A DNA stretch of 64,000 nucleotides from positions 293,334 through 357,333 of the forward strand of contig NZ_FPAF01000004.1 in the NCBI RefSeq assembly GCF_900116295.1, in the 5' to 3' direction. Below the pieces are notes generated by a model, which was not told where the DNA came from, ran no database searches, and was given only the letters and a program-made list of their open reading frames with translations. This DNA comes from Bacillus sp. 103mf (GTDB taxonomy: Bacteria; Bacillota; Bacilli; Bacillales; Bacillaceae_G). Shown here piece by piece: positions 27,408 through 36,592 of this stretch. The number at the start of each line of letters is the position of its first letter. The first letter of the stretch is position 1. Made by a program: the position numbers and the translations under genes.

Positions 27408-27926
27408 CTATTGCTTTATCCCTTCAAGTGCATCTTTCATCATTTCAACTGGATACTTCGATAACTTTAGCATTATTTGATGGTTCAGCCATTGATTCAT
27501 TGCCGCTAAATCTATAAACTCTTGCTTCTTTTCAACTAACTCATAATAAAAATAATGATCTACAGCGAAAATAGACTCATTTATTTGTGAAATAATACTT
27601 CGATTATTTGTTGCTGCAAATTGTACAATTGAATCTTGATTTAAGTACTGTTCAATTATCTCAGGATCAATTCCATCTAATAATAAATTTGTGGTTAAAT
27701 TCTTCTTAAATACAAGGTGTAAGTTTTGCAAGTCTTTCTTTAATACGCCATAAATAACAAAGTGATATCTTGTAGCGTTATTCATAAACATTACACATTT
27801 TTTTCGGCCAATCTTAAAAAGATTTGCATGCCAACAATATAGTGGATTGAAATCAGCAGCATCTATTTTTTGAACTTTTATTTTCATTTCATCGGCTAAT
27901 TTTTTTGTACATTGGATAAGTTGCAT
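27408..27926 (-). CDS. DUF6933-type protein
   Basis: A 172-residue protein with the features of DUF6933: N-terminal LIQCTKKLADEMKIK, then NPLYCWHANLFKIGRKKCVM, then MNNATRYHFVIYGVLKKDL. No signal peptide or membrane segment. The biochemical role is unknown. It stands alone between murB and a GrpB-type gene. The family call rests on these motifs. Confidence 0.8.
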   Translation of the reverse strand: MQLIQCTKKLADEMKIKVQKIDAADFNPLYCWHANLFKIGRKKCVMFMNNATRYHFVIYGVLKKDLQNLHLVFKKNLTTNLLLDGIDPEIIEQYLNQDSIVQFAATNNRSIISQINESIFAVDHYFYYELVEKKQEFIDLAAMNQWLNHQIMLKLSKYPVEMMKDALEGIKQ

Positions 27927-28157
27927 ATATTCCTCATTCTTCCTTTTTATTTAACAACTGAATTTCCGTCCATATTTTATGAAAAAACAATTATTCCCCC
28001 ATATTTCAATAGACATAGCCACTTTTGTTTATTCTATAATTATACACTTTTTGCAACTGTAGTTTTAGAATAAAATTTGAACAAAAATATCTCACAACCA
28101 GTAATTTACGAAAAAAATAAAAAGGATCCCTTTCGAAAAAAAGATTGATTAAAATGC

Positions 28158-28745
28158 TCATGAGTTCGGAGTATATTTGTTTTCAAATTCCATTTTCGCA
28201 ATTTTAGTATATTTATTAACAAATTCTGTTTTTGCTTCTGTATATCCGTCTCTGTCACGTTCATATTTATCTATTAAGCGCATTTTCAAGTTACCATATT
28301 CCTCGGCAACATCTTTATGTAGTTGTAAAAAATCTCTAAAATACAATTCATTCCAATTTCCTATATACCTAACATGAAGATGAAATACTTTTTCAGCAAA
28401 TCCATTTTCTTTATAGCCTTTCATAAACATCATATGAGGTGCTGGCTTTTGTGGTTGGTTTTCAAAGGTATATCCGTTTTTCTCTAACACACTTACTAAA
28501 AATTTCAAATCACAGTCTTCAGCTATTTCCAGCAATATATCTATCGTTGGCTTTGCCAATAATCCCTTAACAGAAGTACTTCCTATATGATTTATTCGTT
28601 CAATATATTGATTGCCGATTATGTTGCTAAGCAATTTTTCTTCTTGTAAATACCAATCTTTCCATATCGGATTATGTTCTTTCAGAATAATCGGGAACAG
28701 TTCCCACAATTCTTCAAGTGACATTTCTGATAAACTCTTCCCCAT
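28158..28745 (-). CDS. GrpB-family (UPF0157) nucleotidyltransferase-like protein
   Basis: A 195-residue protein from ATG 28745, with GGAGGAATG upstream. The GrpB signature is clear: INHIGSTSVKGLLAKPTIDI, then FHLHVRYIGNWNELYFRDFL. The fold is that of nucleotidyltransferases (HxGSTS... D.D-like), with DILLEI as the probable catalytic strand. Known members are mostly uncharacterised and occur singly or fused to kinases. No operon partner is seen. Confidence 0.88.
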   Translation of the reverse strand: MGKSLSEMSLEELWELFPIILKEHNPIWKDWYLQEEKLLSNIIGNQYIERINHIGSTSVKGLLAKPTIDILLEIAEDCDLKFLVSVLEKNGYTFENQPQKPAPHMMFMKGYKENGFAEKVFHLHVRYIGNWNELYFRDFLQLHKDVAEEYGNLKMRLIDKYERDRDGYTEAKTEFVNKYTKIAKMEFENKYTPNS

Positions 28746-28842
28746 AATACATTCCTCCATTGTACTTAGTAAACTGTTTTATCAAACTTCATTTCAAATC
28801 CACATCTGTATTCTCAAATATTGAATGAATCATCTCCCTCCT

Positions 28843-29240
28843 CTAATCCTGAATTTTCTCCAATTTTATAACCCGTACCTTCGCAGGATAAGATTCAAGC
28901 ATTTCACTATACTCTATTCTAACTTTGTCACCTGTTTGTAATTCTTTTCCTAAACTAGGATTAGTAAAGTGTAAAATAGCGTCAGCAGGAATTTTCCTTT
29001 TTAATCTTTCCTCTAAGTGTTTTCTGTCATATTCGTCTTTTATAAGCTTCCCTTCAATGAAAAACACAGTATCTCCCTTAAGCAGAATATAACCATATAT
29101 CCTATTAGAAACCGCATTATTAATTGTTTTCGTTGTAGATTTTTTAAATTCATAACTTGTATCTATTTTCCAAGTTAAAACAATCATGAAGATAATTACA
29201 AAACATATAATCGTGCCAACTATTTGTATATTTTTTTCAT
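28843..29240 (-). pseudogene. DUF3221 (YobA-like) protein, frameshifted near the start
   Basis: The 114-codon open part starts in a membrane segment (MIVLTW) at 29187 and has no ribosome site. Reading upstream shows a proper start at ATG 29240 behind GGAG: MKKIYK, then TAG. If one A were present after codon 6, the frame would continue KIVGTIICFVIIFMIVLTWK into the DUF3221 domain (YGYILLKGDTVFFIEGKLI, ending RVIKLEKIQD). So a one-base deletion separates the start and membrane anchor from the domain. DUF3221 proteins are small secreted or anchored proteins of unknown role. Sequencing error is possible. Confidence 0.7.
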
Positions 29241-29315
29241 TTGCATCTCCATTATCCCAAATGCCTTTTCTAAAATATTTATAACCAAATAGTTAAAATA
29301 CCATAAATGAAATTC

Positions 29316-30020
29316 CTACACGTTAATTTCTTTTAATGAATGCAGTAAAAATGCCAACATATATTCGCATGCTTTCTCACAAGCTAACATTTTAAACACC
29401 TTTTGTTCTTCTACTGTTTTATCATTCGCTTGATCTGAAGCAGCTTTTAAACAAAGAAATGGTTTTTCATTCACATAACAAACGTAAGAAAATGCAGCAA
29501 TTTCTTGATCTACCGCAAGTGCTCCGTATACTGTCTGAAGTAATTCTCTCGTTTCTGAACTACGAATACGCTGGTCACCCGAAACAAATGTACCATAATG
29601 AGAGTTGTAAACAAATTGCAACTTTTTCATTTCTTTAATCAGCTGTTTGGAAGGTTGAATACTTGCTGCTCTGCCCGTATATAAATCAAACGGATCCGTT
29701 CCCGTTCCCGCTCCTGTTACATCATGTTGCAGAACTTTAGTGGCGACCACAATATCACCGTTTTTCACCTTGTTTGATAAACTTCCACAAATACCTGTCA
29801 TAAAGAGCTGCTCTGGTTGAAATTCACTAATAAGAAGCTGAACACAACTTGCACATTGTACTTTTCCGACTCCAGTTATGACAGAAATCAATTCGATGCC
29901 ATTCAGATTATGAAAATGAAATTCCCAAGCTGCTCGTTTTTCTTTCCGATAGCTTGGATAATATTTATGTAAATACGTAAGCTCTAGTTCCCATGCCGCC
30001 ACGATAGCAATTCGGTTCAT
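29316..30020 (-). CDS. MTA/SAH nucleosidase-like (purine phosphorylase superfamily) protein
   Basis: A 234-residue protein of the MtnN type: IAIVAAWELELTYL at the start, VITGVGKVQCASC, FMTGICGSLS, and the late motif LKAASDQAND with the catalytic Asp. Such enzymes cleave adenine from methylthioadenosine and S-adenosylhomocysteine. The usual VDMEG motif, which binds the ribose, reads VDQEIAAF here, so the Met is replaced and the Gly is missing; substrate preference may differ. Start ATG 30020. It appears monocistronic. Confidence 0.82.
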   Translation of the reverse strand: MNRIAIVAAWELELTYLHKYYPSYRKEKRAAWEFHFHNLNGIELISVITGVGKVQCASCVQLLISEFQPEQLFMTGICGSLSNKVKNGDIVVATKVLQHDVTGAGTGTDPFDLYTGRAASIQPSKQLIKEMKKLQFVYNSHYGTFVSGDQRIRSSETRELLQTVYGALAVDQEIAAFSYVCYVNEKPFLCLKAASDQANDKTVEEQKVFKMLACEKACEYMLAFLLHSLKEINV

Positions 30021-30641
30021 AGATAAAAGTCCTTTCCTACTATTTCTTTTTTTATGTAGTACATATCCGAAATGCAGTTAACGATAATATAATTATGTAG
30101 TTCTTTTTTGGATATCATTATGCATTTTTTGATGTGTATATTCCATAACTTTCATAAAGATTTAGAATATACACAATCATTTACTTCGCTCTTACTAACC
30201 AATAACCTTCTTTTTCCTTTTCAGCATAAAACATTCATAAAAAACGCTGTCCATGTTTTTTATATGGCGTGTTTGGGTCTGTATAGTAACGACATATATG
30301 TTGAAAAATCAAAATGGATTTATATAAATGGTAAAAATAACTCAAACATGTGCTCACAAAATGCAAAGCTTAATTTATTGAAAAGATTGAATGTTAGCAC
30401 CCGCTAATTCTTCTTTTGACTAGCTAGGGCCAATTCATATAAATAAAATGTTTTTAAAATAGAGTAGCAATACATGTTTATCAATCTAAGATTTCCGATT
30501 ATCCCCTAAGTGAAAGTCTTATTATTCTATTAGTACATGGAAGTTTAGAAATTTCTTTGCAAAAATTTAGAGAATTACAACAGAAATTGATTTATATTAA
30601 AATTAGTGTTTACAGACTAAATATTGGGGTGTGGAATTAAA
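30021..30641. other. Gap without supported gene
   Basis: About 620 AT-rich bases. A plus-strand open frame of 99 codons at 30108-30407 has no ribosome site or family features and is not called. The promoters of the two flanking genes must lie here. Confidence 0.5.
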
Positions 30642-31526
30642 TTGGAAAAAGAATTTATAGTAATTAATAGCTTCTCTGGTGAAAATTTAATGGGAAATCC
30701 CGCTGCTATTTTTTTGGACCCCAGCAATTTAAAAAATCATACTTTACAAAGCATCGCTAAGCAGATAAACCTTGTGGAGACTGTATTTGTCTATCCTTCT
30801 TATAATGCGGATTTTCGATTTCGTTATTTTACTCCTCATAATGAAGTATCGCTTGCTGGACATCCAACAATAGCAGCATGTATTGCCTTAGTAAATGCTA
30901 AGAAAATTGATCCTAATAAAAAAAATACATATCAAATTGAAACTCAAAATGGACTACGTGAAATTGTTATTGAAACCGTTAGAAATCAAGTACTTGTAAA
31001 AATGAAGCAAAGCTCCCCTAAATTCATTTCACCATTAATAAGTAAAAAGATAATCGCCAACACTTTGGGAATTCATGAAGCAGATATTGCTTCCAATCTT
31101 CCAATTCAAACGATTGATTTGGGCGTAAAATATTTAGTAGTAGCAGTAAATTCTTTAAGCGCATTAATGTCAGTTAAACGTGATGTTCAATTGTTACATG
31201 AGTTGTGTGAGAATTTAGGTGTTCGTGAAGTGCAAGTATTTACATTTAAAACTTATGGAGAGGATTTTGATTTTCACACTAGAAATTTGTGCCCTAGAGA
31301 AGGTATAGAAGATCCTGCTTGCGGACTGGGGAACGCTGCTGTTGGAGCATATCTTGCACAAAATTATTATAATGACCAAAAATTTATTCACCTTCGAGCT
31401 GAGCAAGGTACGATTGTAAAAATGCCTTGTTTAATAGAATTGTTTATATCAAAAAAAGAAAAGGATATAGAACTTTATATAGGTGGTACTGGTAAAAAAG
31501 TAGTTGAAGGCAAGTTCTTTATTTAG
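30642..31526 (+). CDS. PhzF-family isomerase-like protein
   Basis: A 294-residue protein from TTG 30642, with GGGGTG upstream; an in-frame TTG at 30624 would place six residues before it. The two-domain diaminopimelate-epimerase-like fold is seen from FSGENLMGNPAAIFLDP, the likely catalytic Glu in LVETVFVYP, the motif EVSLAGHPTIAAC and EDPACGLGNAAVGAYLAQNY. PhzF proteins isomerise or process small metabolites; most outside phenazine clusters are of unknown substrate. No phenazine genes are near. An IS3 remnant overlaps its 3' end on the other strand. Confidence 0.9.
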   Translation: MEKEFIVINSFSGENLMGNPAAIFLDPSNLKNHTLQSIAKQINLVETVFVYPSYNADFRFRYFTPHNEVSLAGHPTIAACIALVNAKKIDPNKKNTYQIETQNGLREIVIETVRNQVLVKMKQSSPKFISPLISKKIIANTLGIHEADIASNLPIQTIDLGVKYLVVAVNSLSALMSVKRDVQLLHELCENLGVREVQVFTFKTYGEDFDFHTRNLCPREGIEDPACGLGNAAVGAYLAQNYYNDQKFIHLRAEQGTIVKMPCLIELFISKKEKDIELYIGGTGKKVVEGKFFI

Positions 31527-31672
31527 TTTATAATATTGTAAACGAATTCCTGTTCCGCCATATCGTCAATATTTGGGACACCGAAAAGTGAATCTTTAGC
31601 CAGATCTTCTATTACTTGAGGGATTTTATAACCAGTACTACTACGGATTTGCTTACGGTTATAAAACCCCTC
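31523..31672 (-). pseudogene. IS3-family transposase C-terminal remnant
   Basis: The minus-strand frame reads EGFYNRKQIRSSTGYKIPQ, then VIEDLAKDSLFGVPN and ends at 31523. The FYNRKRIHSSLGYxTP motif is the C-terminal signature of IS3-type OrfB. Nothing else of the element remains. Confidence 0.6.
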
Positions 31673-31679
31673 GAATAGC

Positions 31680-31772
31680 GCTAAGTTTACTTGCTAAAAC
31701 GTGACCTATTGTGTACGGTATATTTTTTCCTTCTTTAAAATGGCATGAACGACTCAATACAAACATTCTCAT
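31680..31772 (-). pseudogene. 5' end of an unknown truncated gene
   Basis: From ATG 31772 (GGAGGAAGTG upstream) the frame reads MRMFVLSRSCHFKEGKNIPY, then TIGHVLASKLSAIRGVL and a stop. A good ribosome site followed by a sudden join to IS3 sequence suggests a gene cut by the insertion. The family is not recognised. Confidence 0.4.
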
Positions 31773-31885
31773 ATAGACACTTCCTCCTTGAAACCCTCTT
31801 TGTGTCCATATGACTATACTAAATCTGTTTACTCACATCCATTACTTCTTAACTTATATTTCGAATTGAACCTTATTCCCTTTCA

Positions 31886-32404
31886 TTAGAGCATTGAAAT
31901 GAGTTCTGCTAAACTTTTACTAATAACTTCAAAATTTCCCGTTTCATAATCTTCTATCTTCACTTGTCCACTTTCATTATCTACAACTACCAAAAGCCCA
32001 TTACACTCTATACCTATAGGAATATTCTTTAACTCATTATGGTGTGCCTTTTTATATCCTTGTAAAGAAGTATAAAAGTCTCGAAGTTCAATACCTGGTA
32101 TAACAGGATTTAGTTCCAGTCCATACTCTAAATAACTGCCTGCTAAATCCAAAAACCAGTAAGAATTATAGTATTCTTTAATCGAATGATGTAATTGTAT
32201 TGCTAATTTCTTTTCTATATCAGAAAAATCATGAAATACATCTTTTTCTACGGGTTTCCAAAAAATATATTCCTCTACATCTGGCTCCCCTTCATATATA
32301 AAAGAATCTGCTTCTTCTATCCACGAAGATTTTGGTAATGAATTATTATAGCCTTTCCACTCCTGAAGTAATTTATGAAAATACTGCTTCATTTCTTCTT
32401 TCAT
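31886..32404 (-). CDS. Syd-like / SecY-interacting-type immunity protein
   Basis: A 172-residue protein from ATG 32404 behind GGGAGAAG. It shows the Syd-family pattern: FWKPVEKDVFHDFSDIEKKL, then HHSIKEYYNSYWFLDLAG and YGLELNPVIPGIELRDFYTS. In E. coli Syd interacts with SecY, but in many Gram-positive bacteria Syd-like proteins are immunity partners of polymorphic toxins. The neighbourhood (Imm22- and barstar-like genes further on) favours immunity. No toxin gene is directly upstream. Confidence 0.7.
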   Translation of the reverse strand: MKEEMKQYFHKLLQEWKGYNNSLPKSSWIEEADSFIYEGEPDVEEYIFWKPVEKDVFHDFSDIEKKLAIQLHHSIKEYYNSYWFLDLAGSYLEYGLELNPVIPGIELRDFYTSLQGYKKAHHNELKNIPIGIECNGLLVVVDNESGQVKIEDYETGNFEVISKSLAELISML

Positions 32405-32567
32405 TTTCACTTCTCCCAAACCATTATTGATTCTCTATTTTTTCAGCCTTGTATAACTAATACTATCTACAATTTTATACATGTTTCCTTGTTTATTTGA
32501 TTTTTCAAGACAAAATACATAGTTACAATAGGCAATCCCATCACCGTACTTTTTGCTATTGTAAATC

Positions 32568-32834
32568 CTATACACTCTCATCGATAATTTTGAATCCGCT
32601 ATACTCATTCAAAGCTCTAAACACATCGCTGCCTCCATATGGCCATGCATAGGGATAAAATTCAATTCTCCCAATATTGGTTAATACCTTTTCACAAGAT
32701 ATCAGTTCATATCCTCCACAAGCAAACGCTTTAATCATGGACTCAAAATCCCAAGGGATGACCAGCTTAGGTTCCGTTAAACGTTCTTCTACAGGAGTTT
32801 GTTTCCATAATATCTGATAGTTATGTAATACCAT
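32568..32834 (-). CDS. Small unknown protein, possible immunity protein
   Basis: An 88-residue protein (YQILWKQTPVEERLTEPKLV, DFESMIKAFACGGYELISCE, IEFYPYAWPYGGSDVFRALN). No signal or membrane segment. The ribosome site is weak (GTAGG). I do not recognise the family. It lies between a Syd-like gene and a two-component system; the size and aromatic-rich sequence fit an immunity protein, but that is only context. Confidence 0.5.
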   Translation of the reverse strand: MVLHNYQILWKQTPVEERLTEPKLVIPWDFESMIKAFACGGYELISCEKVLTNIGRIEFYPYAWPYGGSDVFRALNEYSGFKIIDESV

Positions 32835-32935
32835 ATTAACCTACGAAATTATAAGTAAGGAGCTAAATTCGTTCATGATAATTTTATTTGTAGTATGATT
32901 CACCGTTATAGATGTGGTAAAGTAGATAACTACAA

Positions 32936-34336
32936 TCAAAAAATTACAAAGACCTTAGTTCCTCTATTCAAATTACTATTAACATGTATTGTACCACCAT
33001 GAACTTCTATAATCTGCTTAGAAATTGCCATACCAAGACCTGAGCCTTTGTGAACTTCTCCTGTATTGGTACCTCTGTAATATCTTTCAAAAAGTTTTTC
33101 AAGATCTTTTTGTCTAATTCCATTTCCGTTATCTTCAATTTCAATAATGATATGTTCTTTTCTGCTTATTCTAACCCATACTTTTGTATGTTCTTTATTA
33201 TGGACAACAGCATTAAAGATTAGATTTGTAAAAGCTCTTTGCAGAACAGTACTATCACATCTAAAGATAATATTTTCCTGCTCTGGCTCAAAGTTAATCT
33301 CTACGGTTTCATACTTAGGATGATTGAGGATGTGAATAATCGTTTCTCTTAAAATATCTACTAGGTTTTCATCTTTTTTAGTTAAATGAGTATGAGAGTT
33401 CTTTAACTGATAGGTCAGCTTTAAATCTTCCACTAAACTATCCATATAGTTTGACTTGTTCAATATTATTTCCACATAACTTACAATATCCTCATGAGTA
33501 AGCTTATAATCACTGTCAAGTATTACCTCTGAATAACCTTTTATGGAAGCCAAAGGAGTTTTAATATCATGAGTTATATTCGCAATCCACTCTTCCCTTA
33601 CTTTTTCAATATTTTTTCTTTCCAATTCATTTGTTTTAAGGGCATCAGAAAGATTATTCAAACTTGAATAAACGTCCTTATATATCCCTTTACTTAAAAA
33701 TTTCTTGCTGTAATTTCCTTGAGACAGTGACTTTATTCCCTCTAAAATATTTAATATTGGATTAGTAAGTTTTACACTAAACAAATAACCAACAATAGAA
33801 GCAATGACTACAAATGCAATAATAGAACTAATAAAAATCTTTAAAAAATCTCCCACAATTGTTTCTGGGTTAAAATTAAAAGAGAATTTCGCAACCTTAT
33901 CATCTGGAAAGGCCATTATATAGCTCCATTTTTTCCCTTCATTTTCTACCATACCAAGAAAAATTGTATATCCTCCTAAAGCTCTTGAATTCTTATGATA
34001 ATAAACAATCTCCCCTGGAGTATAATGATTCGGTACGGACTCTGGCTTTCGACTACTGAATACTTCTGTTCCATTTTCATCCAACACTTGTAACCAGCTA
34101 CTATATTTTTCTAGTTTAGAAAGTTCTTTTTCTTCAATAAATATATTGCCATTCTTAAATTGAATTTTCTCACCAAATTCTAAAGTCATTGCTGGAGCTT
34201 TTACCTCTAAAAGTTCTTTAGGGTAGGCAGGACCTTTAAAAAACAATAATAGATTCATAATGAAAAAACATAATAAAGTTATGATAATCGTTATGACAAT
34301 GGAGGCTAAAAACCTCCTTGTTAATTTCCACTTCAT
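32936..34336 (-). CDS. Sensor histidine kinase of the ABC/two-component resistance operon
   Basis: A 466-residue kinase from ATG 34336, which lies one base after the response regulator stop with AAAGGA upstream. Membrane segments at about residues 8-30 and 160-185 enclose an extracellular sensor of about 130 residues. A HAMP region follows, then HisKA with the phospho-acceptor His in ANITHDIKTPLASIKGY, and the ATPase boxes NLIFNAVVHN, DNGNGI and GSGLGMAIS. With its regulator it likely senses a cationic antimicrobial peptide or bacitracin-like compound and drives the adjacent ABC genes. Confidence 0.92.
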   Translation of the reverse strand: MKWKLTRRFLASIVITIIITLLCFFIMNLLLFFKGPAYPKELLEVKAPAMTLEFGEKIQFKNGNIFIEEKELSKLEKYSSWLQVLDENGTEVFSSRKPESVPNHYTPGEIVYYHKNSRALGGYTIFLGMVENEGKKWSYIMAFPDDKVAKFSFNFNPETIVGDFLKIFISSIIAFVVIASIVGYLFSVKLTNPILNILEGIKSLSQGNYSKKFLSKGIYKDVYSSLNNLSDALKTNELERKNIEKVREEWIANITHDIKTPLASIKGYSEVILDSDYKLTHEDIVSYVEIILNKSNYMDSLVEDLKLTYQLKNSHTHLTKKDENLVDILRETIIHILNHPKYETVEINFEPEQENIIFRCDSTVLQRAFTNLIFNAVVHNKEHTKVWVRISRKEHIIIEIEDNGNGIRQKDLEKLFERYYRGTNTGEVHKGSGLGMAISKQIIEVHGGTIHVNSNLNRGTKVFVIF

Positions 34337-34337
34337 A

Positions 34338-35069
34338 TTATTTTTCCTTTGTAGAAAGTTTGTAACCAAGGCCCTTGATGGTCTTTATATATTTTGGGTT
34401 ACTTGGATCATCTTCTAATTTTTCTCTTAAATGTCTAATGTGGACCATAATTACATTATCATAGCCCACATACTCATCTTCCCAAACTTCATCACAAATC
34501 TTTCTCTTACTTAATATTTGATTCTTATTTTTGGCCATATATAGAAGAAGTTTATATTCCTTTGCTGTCAGTTTAATTGGAATACCTAACTTTGTTACTT
34601 CTCCCTTTTTAGCTTCAATTTTTATCTCATTAAATTCAATAATACTTTCATCTTTGTCTTTCTTTTTCTCTAATCCAATGTATTGATTTCTTCTAAGTTG
34701 CGCTTTAATACGAAAGGCTACTTCCTTAGGGCTAAAAGGTTTTGTAACGTAATCATCTCCGCCAATTCCAAGACCTAGAAGCTTATCAATATCATCAGAC
34801 TTCGCAGAAAGAAAAATGACCGGGGCATAGGTAAATTCTCTAATTCTTTTACATACCTCATACCCTTCAATATCGGGCATCATAATATCTAGAACAATGA
34901 TATCAGGATTTTCTTTTTTACAAATTTCAACGCCACTTAAACCTGTGAATGCTTTATATATTGTTGCAAACCCCTCTTTTACAAGCACTGTTTCAAGCAA
35001 GTCTAATAAATCTTCTTCATCATCAATTAACAGTATTTTTTTATTAGCCATTCCTTCTAAGCTAATCAT
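34338..35069 (-). CDS. OmpR-family response regulator
   Basis: A 243-residue regulator. Receiver domain: acidic pair in LLIDDEEDLLDLLE, phospho-acceptor Asp in DIIVLDIMMPDIEG, and the Lys in DDYVTKPFSPKE. DNA-binding winged helix from about residue 145 (LTAKEYKLLLYMAKNKNQIL ... YVGYDNVIMVHIRHLREKLE). ATG 35069 has GGAAG upstream. It overlaps closely with the kinase gene. Paired TTAAGGTT boxes before the ABC operon at 37569-37587 are the likely binding site. Confidence 0.94.
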   Translation of the reverse strand: MISLEGMANKKILLIDDEEDLLDLLETVLVKEGFATIYKAFTGLSGVEICKKENPDIIVLDIMMPDIEGYEVCKRIREFTYAPVIFLSAKSDDIDKLLGLGIGGDDYVTKPFSPKEVAFRIKAQLRRNQYIGLEKKKDKDESIIEFNEIKIEAKKGEVTKLGIPIKLTAKEYKLLLYMAKNKNQILSKRKICDEVWEDEYVGYDNVIMVHIRHLREKLEDDPSNPKYIKTIKGLGYKLSTKEK

Positions 35070-35097
35070 TTTTTTACTTCCATTCCATTTGTTTTCA

Positions 35098-35826
35098 TTA
35101 AATTACATCCTTTGCTCTAAATTTTAATAAGCCTATAAAAATAATAAGAAAAAATGAACTAAAACAAACGGTATACATTGTAACTTCTTTTCCAGCAAAA
35201 GAAAATATTTCCGTCATGCTTGAAATAATTGGATATGCCCAGGGGTAATAGATCCAGTAAGCAGCTGAATTCGCCACTAGCATGGACGGAAGAGCAAGAC
35301 CAGCCCCTACAGCAAGTGGAATTCCTATATGGGAAAATCGAAAACTTATATAAAATTGGATTGCTATTATGGGTAATGAAGCAATAAAGACAATTAGAGA
35401 TTTACATACGAGAAGATCGTAAGGTATAGTATCCTTTAATCCTAACTCTATTCCTACCGTAATGGTACCTATACTAAATATTAATACACTATATAACGTA
35501 ATCATGCTTCCCATTAGAAGTTTTGAAAAATAGACATTCTCCCTTTTGACTGGCATTGCTAAAAGTTGCTTCCATCCATTATTGCTATGTTCTATTCTTG
35601 TAATCATGACCATTATTACTGCAATACTAACAGGAAAAATAAAAGAAGAAAATTGAGACATACTCCCTGTATATAGAGTAGACCAAAGTTCCACCCCATT
35701 CAATTCTTTCTGGCTTAATACAAACATTCTTCCTTGAAAAACAGCAAACAGAGGAAGAATAGTCGCTAGTAAAATAATTTGTGAACGCCTTAATTTCAGC
35801 CATTCTATTCGTAATATGTTTAACAT
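35098..35826 (-). CDS. ABC-2 type permease, lantibiotic-immunity/bacitracin-type
   Basis: A 242-residue protein with six predicted membrane segments, of the MutG/EpiG or BcrB style (N-terminal LRIEWLKLRRSQIILLATIL). A cytoplasmic loop EHSNNGWKQLLAMPVKREN joins segments 2 and 3, a hallmark of this group. With the second permease and the ATPase it should form an exporter that removes membrane-active peptides. Order on the minus strand is ATPase, permease, permease, regulator, kinase. Confidence 0.85.
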   Translation of the reverse strand: MLNILRIEWLKLRRSQIILLATILPLFAVFQGRMFVLSQKELNGVELWSTLYTGSMSQFSSFIFPVSIAVIMVMITRIEHSNNGWKQLLAMPVKRENVYFSKLLMGSMITLYSVLIFSIGTITVGIELGLKDTIPYDLLVCKSLIVFIASLPIIAIQFYISFRFSHIGIPLAVGAGLALPSMLVANSAAYWIYYPWAYPIISSMTEIFSFAGKEVTMYTVCFSSFFLIIFIGLLKFRAKDVI

Positions 35827-35839
35827 TCTTTACCCTCCC

Positions 35840-36592
35840 TTATGAAATATCTCTTCTTTGAAACTCGATGATACCTAATAGTAAGATGATTACCCCTGAA
35901 GCAAGACCACTATATAGCGCGATAGAAGGATTAATTTCTTTTTGACCAGCTATTAAATATGGATAAAGATATGGAAAAAATTTTGCTTTAGCAGGAATTT
36001 GAGAAAAGATAATAGATGACAAAATCATACCAATAAAACCTATCGCAACTGGTATAACCATGTTTCTTAAATATGAGCTTAACCAGTTGTGAAGAGCTGC
36101 TACACCAAGTATTGCTATACACTGATTAATGACATATTTACTATAAAGACCTATATCTACGGCCTCTGGAAAGCCAATTATTATACCTACTACAATCAGT
36201 CCTATGGTATTTAAGCAAATCAATAACGCGGAAAAAATCATAATCGTAATAAACTTTGAAATAAAAACGGAGGATTTTGTAACGGGTAGACTTAGAAGCG
36301 TTGTCCAAGAACTTTGCTTAAATTCAATTTGGTAAACAACAACACCAATAACGGCTACAAAAATAGGAAGAAACTTCCCCCACTGTAATAATGCATGGTT
36401 TTCGATCAGAAGCATTTCCCAAGAGGTAACCCCTTGTTTTTTTATAGAATGATATAGAAAATCCTCATACCTTAAGTACATATCTAAAAACATTGCTACT
36501 GTTGTACCTAAAGGTATAATAAAAATAATTAACCATAAAAGCCCTCTTTTTTGCTTTATTACATCCGTTCTTACAAGTTTTTTTATATTCAT
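35840..36592 (-). CDS. ABC-2 type permease, lantibiotic-immunity/bacitracin-type
   Basis: A 250-residue protein with six predicted membrane segments, MutE/EpiE-like (RTDVIKQKRGLLWLIIFIIP; loop QIEFKQSSWTTLLSLPVTKS). It is a paralogue of the next permease gene. Its start overlaps the ATPase stop by four bases, so translation is probably coupled. Confidence 0.86.
   Translation of the reverse strand: MNIKKLVRTDVIKQKRGLLWLIIFIIPLGTTVAMFLDMYLRYEDFLYHSIKKQGVTSWEMLLIENHALLQWGKFLPIFVAVIGVVVYQIEFKQSSWTTLLSLPVTKSSVFISKFITIMIFSALLICLNTIGLIVVGIIIGFPEAVDIGLYSKYVINQCIAILGVAALHNWLSSYLRNMVIPVAIGFIGMILSSIIFSQIPAKAKFFPYLYPYLIAGQKEINPSIALYSGLASGVIILLLGIIEFQRRDIS

Noticed and set aside
30108-30407. 99-codon plus-strand open frame
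   Set aside because: No ribosome site, unusual composition and no family features; probably chance in AT-rich DNA.
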